A DNA stretch of 64,000 nt from JAICKN01 sp036489565 (GCA_036489565.1 DASXFN010000019.1:41084-105083); one strand, 5' to 3'. Shown: positions 26,834-36,442, numbered from the stretch's first letter. Notes: generated by a model not told the origin, from the sequence alone. Numbers and translations are program-made.

Positions 26834-27880
26834 GTGATTTCTCTCAAGAAATATCTGGACATGGATATTAAAGTTCGTGAGTCGGTTGCTCCAGAGTTAG
26901 ATGAGTTCCTTTCGCTCGCTCTGGCGATTTACCGTACGACACTGCTCGCCATCGGGCAGAACGGCGCTCGTGCTTGTCCCGCAGTCGGTTCGGATTTGCT
27001 ACAAAATCTAACCAGCCTCGAATCACGTCTTACTGATGAAGTTACGCCTACCCAAATGAAAGAGATGGAACAACGTGTCAAAGACGAGTTGCAGCAGTGG
27101 GGCGACCGTAGCGAGGAATACCTGAAGGCGAAAGTGAATGATGTAAAAGAAATCCTGATCGTGCTGGCTCGCACCGCCGAATCCGTTGGCGAACGTGACC
27201 AACGTTATGCCAACCATTTCAGCCAGCTCACAACCGGTTTGCAAACGATTGCCAATCTGGAAGATCTCACGCAGGTCCGTGCAACGCTGGTAAAAAAGGC
27301 TACAGAACTCAAAACCTATGTGGACCAGATGTCGCTGGACAGTCAGAACCTGGTGGTGCAACTGAAAGGCGAAGTCACCAACTACGAAACTAAACTTAAG
27401 GCGGTTGAACAACTTGCATTACGGGATGAGGTGACGGGATTACCGAATCGCCGCAGTGTTGAGGCGCGGATTGAATGGCGTATTGAGCATGAGCAAACGT
27501 TTAGCGTGGCTATCATCGACATGAATAGTTTCAAGCAGGTCAACGACAAGCACGGGCATCCTGCCGGCGACAGCCTGTTAAAACAATTTGCCGAGGAGTT
27601 GCGTTCATCTCTGCGTGCTTCGGATATGGTTGGGCGGTGGGGCGGAGATGAGTTCATTGTAGTCTTGGACTGTGATCTTGGCGGGGCAAGACCACAAATA
27701 GAGCGTGTGCGGAAATGGGTGTTTGGGGATTACACCATTCACGGGAATGATGGCGAAGAGGTAAAAGTGAATGCTCAGGCAGCGATCGGAGTAGTGCAGC
27801 GGGAGCCAGGAGAATCCATCAAGGAAGTAATCGCGCGTGCCGACGCAGCCATGTACAAAGAAAAGAAATCCTCACGGTAA
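26834..27880 (+). CDS. GGDEF-domain diguanylate cyclase, soluble
   Basis: Makes the second messenger cyclic di-GMP. The 348-residue protein has an N-terminal helical region of about 190 residues with no membrane segment (coiled-coil-like stretches such as MKEMEQRVKDELQQW and LVVQLKGEVTNYETKL), followed by a GGDEF domain starting LALRDEVTGLPNRR. The active site is GRWGGDEFIVVLD, and the inhibitory I-site RASD stands five residues ahead of GGDEF, so product feedback is expected. The start used is the GTG at 26834 (MISLKKYL); ATG 26861 (MDIKV) is an alternative. No partner gene is adjacent. Confidence 0.9.
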   Translation: MISLKKYLDMDIKVRESVAPELDEFLSLALAIYRTTLLAIGQNGARACPAVGSDLLQNLTSLESRLTDEVTPTQMKEMEQRVKDELQQWGDRSEEYLKAKVNDVKEILIVLARTAESVGERDQRYANHFSQLTTGLQTIANLEDLTQVRATLVKKATELKTYVDQMSLDSQNLVVQLKGEVTNYETKLKAVEQLALRDEVTGLPNRRSVEARIEWRIEHEQTFSVAIIDMNSFKQVNDKHGHPAGDSLLKQFAEELRSSLRASDMVGRWGGDEFIVVLDCDLGGARPQIERVRKWVFGDYTIHGNDGEEVKVNAQAAIGVVQREPGESIKEVIARADAAMYKEKKSSR

Positions 27881-27914
27881 CAGGTCCTTCAAGGCCAGCC
27901 ACGCATGCTTTCGA

Positions 27915-27920
27915 TATAAT
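27915..27920 (+). promoter_or_regulatory. Possible -10 element close to the GH92 start codon
   Basis: A perfect TATAAT lies eight bases before the GH92 ATG. If used, the transcript would be almost leaderless. No convincing -35 box stands at the right distance, so this is tentative. Confidence 0.3.
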
Positions 27921-27928
27921 TCACGACC

Positions 27929-30205
27929 ATGCGCAGCGTCCTCATTTTCTTATTGCTCTCGGCCTTCAGTGCATTAGCCCAAAACGTTCCGCCGGTCACT
28001 CCCTACGATTCAGTGAATACCTTCATTGGCACGGCGGGCGATGGCAACACCTTTCCTGGCGCGACGCTTCCGCTGGGAATGATTCAGTGGAGTCCCGACA
28101 CTCGCTCCGATGGCTGGTATCACTATCCGGACACCACCACCCGAGGCTTTAGCCTCACTCACATTAGCGGCGCGGGGTGCACCGTGTACGCCGACTTGCC
28201 CATCCTGCCTTGGGTCACGGAATTAAGCGCCAGTGCCGCGTCCCCCGATAATTTCGACGTGCCCTTCTCGCACAGCGACGAGCAGGCGCACCCCGGATAC
28301 TACAGCGTCACTTTAGGCAACGGCGTGAAAACGGAATTGACTGTCGCCACTCGCGCAGGTATGGGACGCTTCTCGTTTCCTGCCGAGGGCACGCGCATGC
28401 TTCTTTTTAAGGCCGCGGCTGGCGCGACCGTGAATGATCCCAAACGCGAGTCAGACACCAGCACGGTCCAGATTATTGGCGACGACACGATCATCGGAAC
28501 CATTCACAGCGGCGGTTTTTGCCAGTCTGATTCCAATTACGTTCTCTACTTCGTAGCAAAGTTTGCCAAGTCATTTTCTTCTTTCGGGACCTGGACCGGT
28601 GGACATGCGAGCGACGTCCATCCCGGATCGCGCTCCGCCTCCGGCCGTAAAGATGGAGTGTATGTCTCGTTTACTGGCGCAACAGAGCCTGTCGTCATGA
28701 AGATTGGGATTTCATTCGTGAGCGAGGAAAACGCCGCAAAGAACCTGGCCGAGGAAATTCCTGGCTGGGACTTTGACCAAATTCACGCCGCAGCGAAGAA
28801 AAAATGGACCGACATGTTTGACCGCGTGCAGACAGAAGGCGGAACTCCTGAACAGCGCACGATCTTCTACACAGGTCTCTATCACATGTTCCTTTCGCCC
28901 AATATCTTCAGCGACGAAAATGGCGACTACATTGGCTTTGACCAGAAAGTACGCCGCTTGCCCGCCGGACAAGCCCAGTACGCAAACTTTTCTGATTGGG
29001 ACATTTATCGCAGCCTGATCCATTTCCAGGCGCTGCTGAGGCCTGAAGAAACCAGCCAAATGATGGAATCGCTGGTGCGCGACGCGGAACAGAGCGGATG
29101 GCTTCCAAAATGGCCGGTCGCCAATGACGTGAGTTACGTAATGGGAGGCGATTCGTCCGCGATTTTACTTTCCAGCGCCTACGCATTCGGCGCGCGGTCT
29201 TTCGATACAGGGGCGGCGCTTCGTTACATGATCAAGGGAGCAACGCAGCCGGGACCCGGCTTGCACGGCGTCCCCGAACGGCCCGGGCTGAGTGACTACC
29301 TGAGCAAGGGCTATGTTCCGGTGGACGCAAACCAGGAATCGGGCGCCTCCATCACTTTGGAATATTCCAGCGCGGACTTTGCCGTCTCACGCTTCGCATC
29401 TGCTTTGGGGGATAGAGCCCATGCGGCCAGCCTGCTCGCTTCCGCCCAGAACTGGCGGAAGCTTTTTGACCCAGACAGTAAATTCATTCGCCCGCGTATG
29501 CCGGATGGCAGCTTTATTACTGGCTGGGATCCGGAACATTTATTGCCGCACCATGTGAAGAGCTGGGACACCTCCGATCAAATGGGTTTTGAAGAGGGAT
29601 CCACGTGGCAGTACACGTTCATGGTTCCTTTTAACTATGCGGGTCTGTTTGAGGAAATGGGAGGCAATCAGAATGTGCTTCCCAAACTGGCAACGTTTTT
29701 TACTAAGCTCTCCGGCTGGGGTTCGAATTTCACGGTGAGCAATGAGCCGGATTTTTGCGCTCCCTATGCTTATGTGTGGACGGGAAACCCATGGAAGACA
29801 CAGGAAGTGGTGGACCGCATTCGCCGCGAGACATTTACGACCAAACCGGACGGCCTCCCTGGAAACGATGACCTGGGAGCGACTTCTGGCGTGTATGTGT
29901 GGAACGCTCTGGGAATGTATCCGGCAATTCCCGGCGTAGGTGGAGTGGTGCTGGGCACGCCGATGTTCTCGCACGCGACGCTGAAATTGGGCAACGGGAG
30001 CGTGTTGAACGTTGATTCGCGCGGGCAGGGAATTTACATCCAATCGGTGGAGCTGAATGGCACGCCGTATAGCAGCGCCTGGCTGCCGCTCAATAAGTTG
30101 TCCGCTAAAAACAATCGTCTGGAATTCATGCTGGGAAGCGAGCCAAACAAATCGTGGGGCAACAAGCCGGACGAAATGCCTCCGTCCTTCGATATGAAGA
30201 AATGA
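27929..30205 (+). CDS. Secreted GH92-family alpha-mannosidase-like hydrolase
   Basis: Predicted exported glycosidase of family GH92, a calcium-dependent exo-alpha-mannosidase family. The 758-residue protein has a Sec signal peptide (MRSVLIFLLLSAFSALAQ), then the signature region SVNTFIGTAGDGNTFPGATL. The (alpha/alpha)6 part contains NFSDWDIYRSLIHFQALL, PGLSDYLSKGYVP, ALPGNDDLGATSG-like GLPGNDDLGATSGVYVW and NALGMYPAIPG. The GNDDxG motif carries the acidic catalytic/Ca-site residues of the family. A role in degrading mannose-rich polymers is inference. It sits alone between a GGDEF gene and trpD. Confidence 0.88.
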   Translation: MRSVLIFLLLSAFSALAQNVPPVTPYDSVNTFIGTAGDGNTFPGATLPLGMIQWSPDTRSDGWYHYPDTTTRGFSLTHISGAGCTVYADLPILPWVTELSASAASPDNFDVPFSHSDEQAHPGYYSVTLGNGVKTELTVATRAGMGRFSFPAEGTRMLLFKAAAGATVNDPKRESDTSTVQIIGDDTIIGTIHSGGFCQSDSNYVLYFVAKFAKSFSSFGTWTGGHASDVHPGSRSASGRKDGVYVSFTGATEPVVMKIGISFVSEENAAKNLAEEIPGWDFDQIHAAAKKKWTDMFDRVQTEGGTPEQRTIFYTGLYHMFLSPNIFSDENGDYIGFDQKVRRLPAGQAQYANFSDWDIYRSLIHFQALLRPEETSQMMESLVRDAEQSGWLPKWPVANDVSYVMGGDSSAILLSSAYAFGARSFDTGAALRYMIKGATQPGPGLHGVPERPGLSDYLSKGYVPVDANQESGASITLEYSSADFAVSRFASALGDRAHAASLLASAQNWRKLFDPDSKFIRPRMPDGSFITGWDPEHLLPHHVKSWDTSDQMGFEEGSTWQYTFMVPFNYAGLFEEMGGNQNVLPKLATFFTKLSGWGSNFTVSNEPDFCAPYAYVWTGNPWKTQEVVDRIRRETFTTKPDGLPGNDDLGATSGVYVWNALGMYPAIPGVGGVVLGTPMFSHATLKLGNGSVLNVDSRGQGIYIQSVELNGTPYSSAWLPLNKLSAKNNRLEFMLGSEPNKSWGNKPDEMPPSFDMKK

Positions 30206-30271
30206 GAGTTGCTGGAAGCCGAGAACTGGCAACTGACAATCTAGAACTCTCTGCTATCTTAGCTACTACTC

Positions 30272-31324
30272 ATGATCCTCGACGCCCTGCATACGATTGC
30301 CAATCATCGCCAGTCGCTTTCGCGAACTGAAGCGCGAGAGGTGATGGCCGAGGTCCTTTCGGGCAAATGCACCGACGCGCAGATCGCGGCGCTGCTTGTG
30401 GCGCTGCACATGAAAGGTGAAACCGTCGAGGAAATTGTTGGCTTCGCGGAGGCGATCCGCGCGGCCGCAACTCCACTGAAGCATCGTGAAAATTCCGCCG
30501 TAGATGTCAGCGATACTGAGCGCGACGCTTTGGTGGACACCTGCGGCACCGGCGGCGACGCCAGCGGCACCTTCAATATTTCCACCGCGGCGGCATTTGT
30601 GGTGGCGGGCGCCGGCGTGCGTGTGGCCAAACATGGCAACCGGAGCATCACCTCAAAGTGTGGCTCGGCGGACGTGATGGAAGCGCTGGGCGTGAATATC
30701 GGTTTGGCCCCGGAGCGCATCGCGGCGTGCCTGAACGAGGTGGGAATCGCGTTTCTGTTTGCCCCTGCTATGCATGGCGCGACGAAATATGTGCAACCGG
30801 CGCGGCGGGAATTGAAGTTGCGAACCGTCTTTAATTTACTAGGTCCTCTCACGAATCCGGCAGGGGCGTCGGCGCAGGTGGTTGGAGTTTATTCGCTCGA
30901 TCTGGTTGAAAAGCTGGCGGAAGCGCTCAGCATGTTGGGATTGCGCCGGGCGATGGTTGTGCACGGGTTGGACGGTCTGGATGAAATTACTATTTCCGGC
31001 CCGACGCGCATTGCCGAAGTGCGCGATGGCGAAGTCCACACCTTTGAAGTAACGCCGGAAGAATTTGGATTCACGAGAGTCCCGCTCGCAGAAATTTCCG
31101 GCGGGGACGCTTTGGGGAATGCGGCGCTGATCCGCGGGATATTAGAAGGCAAGAAATCCGCGCGCCGCGATGTTGTTTTGCTCAACGCCGCCGCTGCTCT
31201 GGTTGTAGCCGAAAAAGCTAATCATCTGCAAGATGCGATAGCGATTGCCGCAAAGTCGATCGATTCCGGCGAAGCGATAAAAAAGCTGGAAGCATTAGTA
31301 CGCTTTACACGGGCCAGCAATTAA
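30272..31324 (+). CDS. trpD: Anthranilate phosphoribosyltransferase
   Basis: Transfers phosphoribose from PRPP to anthranilate in tryptophan synthesis. The 350-residue product shows the PRPP-binding VDTCGTGGDASGTFNIST, KHGNRSITSKCGSADVMEALG, and RTVFNLLGPLTNPA, all diagnostic. The N-terminal helical domain (EAREVMAEVLSGKCTDAQIAALL) is normal. No other trp gene is adjacent, so the pathway is dispersed in this genome. It converges with the SnoaL-like gene with 14 bases between stops. Confidence 0.95.
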   Translation: MILDALHTIANHRQSLSRTEAREVMAEVLSGKCTDAQIAALLVALHMKGETVEEIVGFAEAIRAAATPLKHRENSAVDVSDTERDALVDTCGTGGDASGTFNISTAAAFVVAGAGVRVAKHGNRSITSKCGSADVMEALGVNIGLAPERIAACLNEVGIAFLFAPAMHGATKYVQPARRELKLRTVFNLLGPLTNPAGASAQVVGVYSLDLVEKLAEALSMLGLRRAMVVHGLDGLDEITISGPTRIAEVRDGEVHTFEVTPEEFGFTRVPLAEISGGDALGNAALIRGILEGKKSARRDVVLLNAAAALVVAEKANHLQDAIAIAAKSIDSGEAIKKLEALVRFTRASN

Positions 31325-31338
31325 AACAAAAAGCTAAC

Positions 31339-31698
31339 TCAGCCGGAGTAATTCGCGACTACCTTTACTACTTTCCCGTCTGAATCGATTTCCATGAATT
31401 CCCCCGACTTCGTTCCCTTCTGATTCACATAATAGAGAACGACGCTCGAAAGCCCCCACATGACCTCGATGGGTTCAAACTTGAGCTGGGGATAAGCCTC
31501 AAGGCCCTTCTGAAAATAAGCCCGCAAGGCTTGCTTGCCTCTCACCGCACCAGCAGGGTCATTCAGCAACTTTGCCGCAACCGGTGAAATGAGGACTATG
31601 TTATCCGCATAGTGAGAAATGATCCGGTCAAGATCACGAGAATTCCATGCGTCAAACCACTCTGTTGCAAAACGACGAGCATTTTCTTCAGTGAGCAT
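31339..31698 (-). CDS. SnoaL/NTF2-like small protein
   Basis: A 119-residue protein with the cone-shaped SnoaL/NTF2-like pattern: FATEWFDAWNSRDLDRIISHYADN, then AVRGKQALRAYFQKGLEAYP, then paired strands VVLYYVNQKGTKSGEFMEID. Members range from polyketide cyclases and isomerases to binding proteins, so no reaction can be assigned. It begins seven bases after the beta-CASP gene on the minus strand and is probably translated from the same mRNA. Confidence 0.8.
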   Translation of the reverse strand: MLTEENARRFATEWFDAWNSRDLDRIISHYADNIVLISPVAAKLLNDPAGAVRGKQALRAYFQKGLEAYPQLKFEPIEVMWGLSSVVLYYVNQKGTKSGEFMEIDSDGKVVKVVANYSG

Positions 31699-31705
31699 AA
31701 CTTGA

Positions 31706-33139
31706 TTAACTTATATTCGCCTTTTCCAGCCACTGCGCGGCCTGCACATTCCATCCCAACTCTTTTGTCATTAGATCACGAAGCTGCGCTGACGCCGCAG
31801 GTTCGCCGTGGACAAGATAAGTAACATTCGGTTTGTTCGTAAAGGTACGCAGCCACTCTAATAGTTCGGGGGGATCGGCATGGTCGGAGAATTGTTCAAT
31901 GGCCGCGATCTGCGCGCGGATGGAAACCATGTCGCCGAATATCTTTACTTCAGGAGCGCCATTCTTAATTATGAAACCCCGAGTACCTTGCGCTTGGTAG
32001 CCAATAAAAATTACCGTGTTCTTAGGATCAGGCAGTCTTTGCGCCAGGTGATGCAGAATGCGTCCGCCGGTGACCATGCCGCTGGAGGAAATAATGATGC
32101 AGGGGTAATGAGCGTCATTGATCTTTTTTGATTCCTGCGCGGTGGAAGCGAAGCTGAAGCCGGGCCAGGTGAGCGGCGAACCGTATTGGCTGATGAGGTT
32201 TTTCGTCTCATCGCTGTATTCCTCGGTGTGCTTCAGGAAAATCTGCACAGCCTTGATGGCCATGGGGCTGTCGCAAAAAACAGGGACCTTTGGGATCTGA
32301 CCGGCTTCCATGAGTTCTTTGAGCATGAAAACAAATTTCTGCGTGCGCTCCACGGCAAACGCAGGCACAATGACGCTTCCGCCGCGCTGTATCGTCTGGG
32401 TAATGACTTTCGCCAGCTCGGGGCGCGGGTCATCTTTCGGATGCACGCGATTGCCGTAAGTGGATTCCATGATCAGCACGTCGGCGGTTTCGCCTTCCTG
32501 CGGACCCGAATGGACGACCTTTCCCGGAGCGACGTTCTTGTCGCGCATGCGGCCAATGTCGCCGGTGAATAGCATGTGCCGGGTCTGGCCGCTGACCGTG
32601 AGTGTGATCTCCGCCATGGCCGATCCTAAAATGTGCGCGGCATGAACGAAGCGAAAGGAAATTTCCTGACTGACCTGTTTGGTTTCTCCAAATTGCACCG
32701 GCTGAAAATATTTCAGGGCAATCTCCGCCTCATCCAGAGTGTAGAGCGGCAATGCGGGATTGTGTTTCGACTTGTTTTTCTTGTTGTAGAACGCCGCGTC
32801 TTCTTCTTGCAGGTGGCCGGAGTCGGTCAAGACCACGCCACATAAATCAATGGTGGCCGGAGTGGCATAAATGGGACCGCTAAAACCTTCCTTGACGAGG
32901 CGGGGAATCCATCCGCAGTGGTCGAGGTGAGCGTGAGTAAGAATGACGGCGTCAATTTCCCGCGCGGGAATGGGCGTGTCCTGCCAGTTGCGCTCGCGCC
33001 ATTGCTTTGGCCCCTGGAACATGCCACAGTCCACCAGGATTTGGCATCCGCCTTTGCCGTCGCCGTCAGAGGATGTATTGATGAGGTGCTTGGAGCCGGT
33101 GACCGTACCCGCCGCGCCCAGGAACTGGATGTAGGACAA
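31706..33139 (-). CDS. Beta-CASP metallo-beta-lactamase-fold RNA hydrolase
   Basis: Predicted metal-dependent ribonuclease of the CPSF73-like type. The 477-residue product has the MBL zinc motif LTHAHLDHCGWIP, the strands of the beta-CASP insertion, and the late motifs IIISSSGMVTGGRILHHL and VHGEPAASAQLRDLM typical of this family. MESTYGNRVH is the conserved segment before the beta-CASP domain. The substrate RNA is not known; some members process or degrade mRNA 3' ends. It is the third gene of an rlmB/peptidase-like/beta-CASP/SnoaL run. Confidence 0.92.
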   Translation of the reverse strand: MSYIQFLGAAGTVTGSKHLINTSSDGDGKGGCQILVDCGMFQGPKQWRERNWQDTPIPAREIDAVILTHAHLDHCGWIPRLVKEGFSGPIYATPATIDLCGVVLTDSGHLQEEDAAFYNKKNKSKHNPALPLYTLDEAEIALKYFQPVQFGETKQVSQEISFRFVHAAHILGSAMAEITLTVSGQTRHMLFTGDIGRMRDKNVAPGKVVHSGPQEGETADVLIMESTYGNRVHPKDDPRPELAKVITQTIQRGGSVIVPAFAVERTQKFVFMLKELMEAGQIPKVPVFCDSPMAIKAVQIFLKHTEEYSDETKNLISQYGSPLTWPGFSFASTAQESKKINDAHYPCIIISSSGMVTGGRILHHLAQRLPDPKNTVIFIGYQAQGTRGFIIKNGAPEVKIFGDMVSIRAQIAAIEQFSDHADPPELLEWLRTFTNKPNVTYLVHGEPAASAQLRDLMTKELGWNVQAAQWLEKANIS

Positions 33140-33223
33140 TGCAAACCTCCGATGTAGTCGCGAATTGCCGATTCTAGATGGATGGAGGAGAAAAGCACAA
33201 TGCCGGGGAACAGAAATAGGAAA

Positions 33224-34945
33224 TTACTTTCCAGATTCAATCATGTAACTGTTATTGCTCATGTCGCTTTCCGGAACGCTGCCGTCGTTTACAGTCACAC
33301 GCTGCGGCTTGGCGGGGACTTCGAACCGGATGGAAGCTTTTGCATTGGCCGGGACCTTTAACCGATGCATTGCGTTTCCGCCGGTGATCTGCAGCGAAAT
33401 GGGAACTTCGGCTCCGGCGTTTCCAAGATTTTGCACTGTTACCGTGACCAGATATCCTCCGGAAGACAACTGGCTTGAAAACACCGAGGTGACGCGGAAG
33501 TCGGGCAGGCCGCGGTCGTGGTAAACCCAATCGTCGAAGAACCATTGCAGGTCGCGATGGGTTTGCGCCTCGATCAACTTTTGCAGGTAGGCATCGTCCG
33601 CGTCTTGTTTCGGATGGTAGGCATTGAGCGACTTTTTCAACGGCCCTTCGCCCACCATATCTCGTAACATCCACCAAACGTAAGCCGCCTTGCTGCGATA
33701 AAACTCTTCGATGGGCGTGTGTGTAAGAGCCTCGGAAGTTTCCGTGCCGCGGTCATGCTTTTCAGAAATTGTGTTTTCCTCGCTGACAATTGCGGCAAGA
33801 TGCGATCCCAGGAGGTCGATAGCGGCCTGTCGTCCGTTCTCCCGCTCTACGTACGCAGCTTGCATGAAGTGGGCCAAGCCTTCATAGATCCAGGGACGGG
33901 GCGAAGCGAACGATGCATGCGTGAGTTGATGAACGGAAATGCTCTCCGTGAGCTTGGCATCCAGCCCGTCAAAGGACGTAAGCAATGAGTCTCCGCTTTC
34001 ATAGGAGGAAGCCTTTGGATCGGGTAATTCCATCACTCTCGCTTTTTGATGGGGCTGCCCAAACCAACCGCTAACGAAAGGCAAAGTTTTCGTGAAAGCC
34101 TGAACTTCGATGTCCGCGCCTGATTTGTGGTTCGCGAAATAGCGAATGATGGAGGCGGGAGAATCCATGACCCTATAGGGCGCGATGATGAAAGCCGGAG
34201 GGGCGAGATCCGTAAGCTGAAGCGAACAGGATAGTGTGCCTTGCCGCTCGGGGGCGTTCGCTTTCGAAAACTTGCATTCTGCCGAGTTCCGATTCATCAG
34301 GATTTCGAGCGGCTGGCCGTTATCGTCGCCGGGCGCCGACATCTGCAACTCAAAGTTTGCATTGGCTTCTTTTGCCTGCCAATTACCGGTGGTTTCAAAT
34401 AGTGCGTTGCCCTGGGAGAGGCTGGCAGCTTCAGTAGCGACGGGATACCAAACGACATATCCAATACCGCGAACCGCCGTGAATGACGGGCTGATCTGGT
34501 CCCAATCGGTATGTCGCGCGGTTTCCGCAGGAACGCCGATGCGGGTGAGGCGAGTAGCGTCGAGCGGGATTGTACCTTCATATCCGATGGCCAATTCGAT
34601 TGCTTGTTTGGGCGAAACCGCACGCGGCAAAGTGACGATGGCTTCCGAGAGTTCGCCCGTGTGGTCAATATCGGAGGTATAAGTGTGCGTGAGGAACTCG
34701 ACGGGCTTGCCTTCAAACTGAATTGATTTCCAACTGAGGGTGGAAGAAATTTGCAAAGCAACATTTTTTTGTAACGCGGAAGAATCATTGCGCAGGGTAA
34801 TCACGCCGCGCACGCCCAGGCGTTGCTGATCGGGATCAACGCTGGCGGTCAAATTGTACTTCGTGAAGGTGAACGCGTTGCGGTCAAGGGCGAAAGCGTG
34901 AGCAGCCAAACAACACAGGACACAGAGGGCACAGAGTAACTTCAT
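33224..34945 (-). CDS. Secreted M1-like gluzincin with altered zinc motif (HQLTH)
   Basis: Resembles periplasmic M1 aminopeptidases: a signal peptide (MKLLCALCVLCCLAAHAFA), a strand-rich N-terminal domain (YNLTASVDPDQQRLGVRGVI), a thermolysin-like region, and a C-terminal beta domain (VTVQNLGNAGAEVPISLQI). The thermolysin-like motif HExxH reads HQLTH, with the catalytic Glu replaced by Gln, while the third ligand motif WIYEGLAHFMQ is kept. Zinc binding is therefore possible but peptidase activity is doubtful. Its ATG overlaps the rlmB stop (ATGA). The signal peptide DNA looks like a copy of the CTCTGTG repeat. Confidence 0.82.
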   Translation of the reverse strand: MKLLCALCVLCCLAAHAFALDRNAFTFTKYNLTASVDPDQQRLGVRGVITLRNDSSALQKNVALQISSTLSWKSIQFEGKPVEFLTHTYTSDIDHTGELSEAIVTLPRAVSPKQAIELAIGYEGTIPLDATRLTRIGVPAETARHTDWDQISPSFTAVRGIGYVVWYPVATEAASLSQGNALFETTGNWQAKEANANFELQMSAPGDDNGQPLEILMNRNSAECKFSKANAPERQGTLSCSLQLTDLAPPAFIIAPYRVMDSPASIIRYFANHKSGADIEVQAFTKTLPFVSGWFGQPHQKARVMELPDPKASSYESGDSLLTSFDGLDAKLTESISVHQLTHASFASPRPWIYEGLAHFMQAAYVERENGRQAAIDLLGSHLAAIVSEENTISEKHDRGTETSEALTHTPIEEFYRSKAAYVWWMLRDMVGEGPLKKSLNAYHPKQDADDAYLQKLIEAQTHRDLQWFFDDWVYHDRGLPDFRVTSVFSSQLSSGGYLVTVTVQNLGNAGAEVPISLQITGGNAMHRLKVPANAKASIRFEVPAKPQRVTVNDGSVPESDMSNNSYMIESGK

Positions 34946-35679
34946 CTCGATTTCTTCAGCCGCTGGCGGACGACTTCATAGAGCACGATACCCGCCGCCA
35001 CTGACACATTCAGCGACGGCACGTTGCCGAGCATTGGAATGGAAACAAGAAGGTCGCACTTCTTTTTGACCAGATCGTGCAGGCCTTTGCCCTCTGCGCC
35101 CAGGACAATGGCGCAATTCATGTTGTAATCCACGCTGTCGTAGGATTGTCCGCCACGCTCGTCGAGGCCCACCGACCAGAAGTCTTTGGATTTGAGTTCT
35201 TCAATCGTGCGGGAGATGTTGGTGACCTTGGCAATGGGAAGATGTTCGCTGGCCCCGGCGGAAACCTTGGCCACGGTCCCTGTGACCCCAGCGGCGCGGC
35301 GTTCTGGAATCACCACGCCGTTGGCGCCGGCGGCGTCGGCGGTGCGGAGAATCGCGCCCAGGTTGTGGGGGTCTTCCACGCCATCGAGGACCACGATGAG
35401 AGAATGCGCTCCGCGTTTACCGGCGATCACATCGTCCAAATCGCTGTATTGTTTGGACGAGGTGACAGCCACAATTCCCTGGTGCGCGCTGCTTCCGGCC
35501 ATTCGATCCAGTTCTGTGCGAGGAAGAAAACGGACGGCGATCCCGTTCTTACGGCATTCCTCAATGACCTTCTGCAAGCGAAGATCATTTCGCTCTTTGG
35601 CGACAGCGACCCACTCGAAGGCGCGGCCGCGGGCCTTGAGCGCCTCGGCGACGGTGTTGATTCCATAGATAAAATTCAT
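34942..35679 (-). CDS. rlmB: 23S rRNA (guanosine-2'-O-)-methyltransferase, SpoU family
   Basis: Methylates a ribose in 23S rRNA using S-adenosylmethionine (TrmH/RlmB-type trefoil-knot enzyme). The 245-residue product begins MNFIYGINTVAEALKARGR (small substrate-binding domain), then shows the three SpoU motifs: DGVEDPHNLGAILRTADAAG, NCAIVLGAEGKGL and IPMLGNVPSLNVSVAAGIVLYE with motif residues N, E and N in place. Gene symbol follows the family default; the exact target base is not shown by the sequence. Its stop overlaps the start of the M1-like gene. Confidence 0.9.
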   Translation of the reverse strand: MNFIYGINTVAEALKARGRAFEWVAVAKERNDLRLQKVIEECRKNGIAVRFLPRTELDRMAGSSAHQGIVAVTSSKQYSDLDDVIAGKRGAHSLIVVLDGVEDPHNLGAILRTADAAGANGVVIPERRAAGVTGTVAKVSAGASEHLPIAKVTNISRTIEELKSKDFWSVGLDERGGQSYDSVDYNMNCAIVLGAEGKGLHDLVKKKCDLLVSIPMLGNVPSLNVSVAAGIVLYEVVRQRLKKSR

Positions 35680-35818
35680 GAACAGTCAGTTTAACCTGTC
35701 CAGGCCCTTTCTCCGCGAAATGGCGCGGACTTATGCGTCCGGCGCCAGGTCTGCTATGCTTCCCCATCATGGCGGGCCTTTCCAGCGTCCGCAAAAATTG
35801 CGACGAGGAGTCTCTACA

Positions 35819-36442
35819 ATGAAGCAAGCAACCGTTATACGGGTTTTGGGATTGGGACTGCTATGCCTTCTTTGCACCGCAGCCCTTGCACAAGAATTTA
35901 GCGCGGACATCGTGACAACCGATAAAAGGCAAGCGGGACAAAACACGAAAATCTACGTTTCCAAGAACAAGATGCGAATGGAAGGCATGGGACAAAAAAA
36001 CGAGATGGGCGCGGTGCTCGTGAACTACGACACGCAAATGATGGACATCATCATGCCTTCGCGGCACATGTATATGGAGAGCAACATTGGCCAAGGCCCC
36101 GGGCAACGGCACAACATGTTCAGGTTTTTCCAGGCAATTGATGTGGAAAATGCCTGCCCTGACTGGCAAAAAATGACGGACCATCCTGGTGGCAGTTGCC
36201 AAAGAATCGGCGACGACACGGCGAATGGCCGTCCAGCCGTGAAATATGCCGTCACTTCCGCGGAAGGGAAGAACAGCACCGTCTGGATTGATAAATCGTT
36301 GAAGTTTCCAATCAAGTGGCAAGAGCAGGACAGCTCCGGAGAGTTGCAGAATATTCACGAGGGTCCACAGCCCGGTGCTTTGTTTGAGATACCAGCGGGC
36401 TATCAGAAATTTGACATGGGCAACATGATGAGGCAGCACTGA
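35819..36442 (+). CDS. Secreted protein, DUF4412-like
   Basis: A 207-residue exported protein of unknown role. It has a signal peptide (MKQATVIRVLGLGLLCLLCTAALAQ broken at the AQ end) and then a strand-rich body with FSADIVTTDKRQAGQNTKIYVS, MGAVLVNYDTQMMDIIMPS and STVWIDKSLKFPIKWQEQD, a pattern like DUF4412 or the LolA/outer-membrane-lipoprotein-sorting fold. It is Met/Gln-rich (MGNMMRQH at the end). The start ATG 35819 is fixed by GAGGAG nine bases upstream; the frame is open to 35678 but that part is low quality. It precedes a LytTR regulator. Confidence 0.78.
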   Translation: MKQATVIRVLGLGLLCLLCTAALAQEFSADIVTTDKRQAGQNTKIYVSKNKMRMEGMGQKNEMGAVLVNYDTQMMDIIMPSRHMYMESNIGQGPGQRHNMFRFFQAIDVENACPDWQKMTDHPGGSCQRIGDDTANGRPAVKYAVTSAEGKNSTVWIDKSLKFPIKWQEQDSSGELQNIHEGPQPGALFEIPAGYQKFDMGNMMRQH

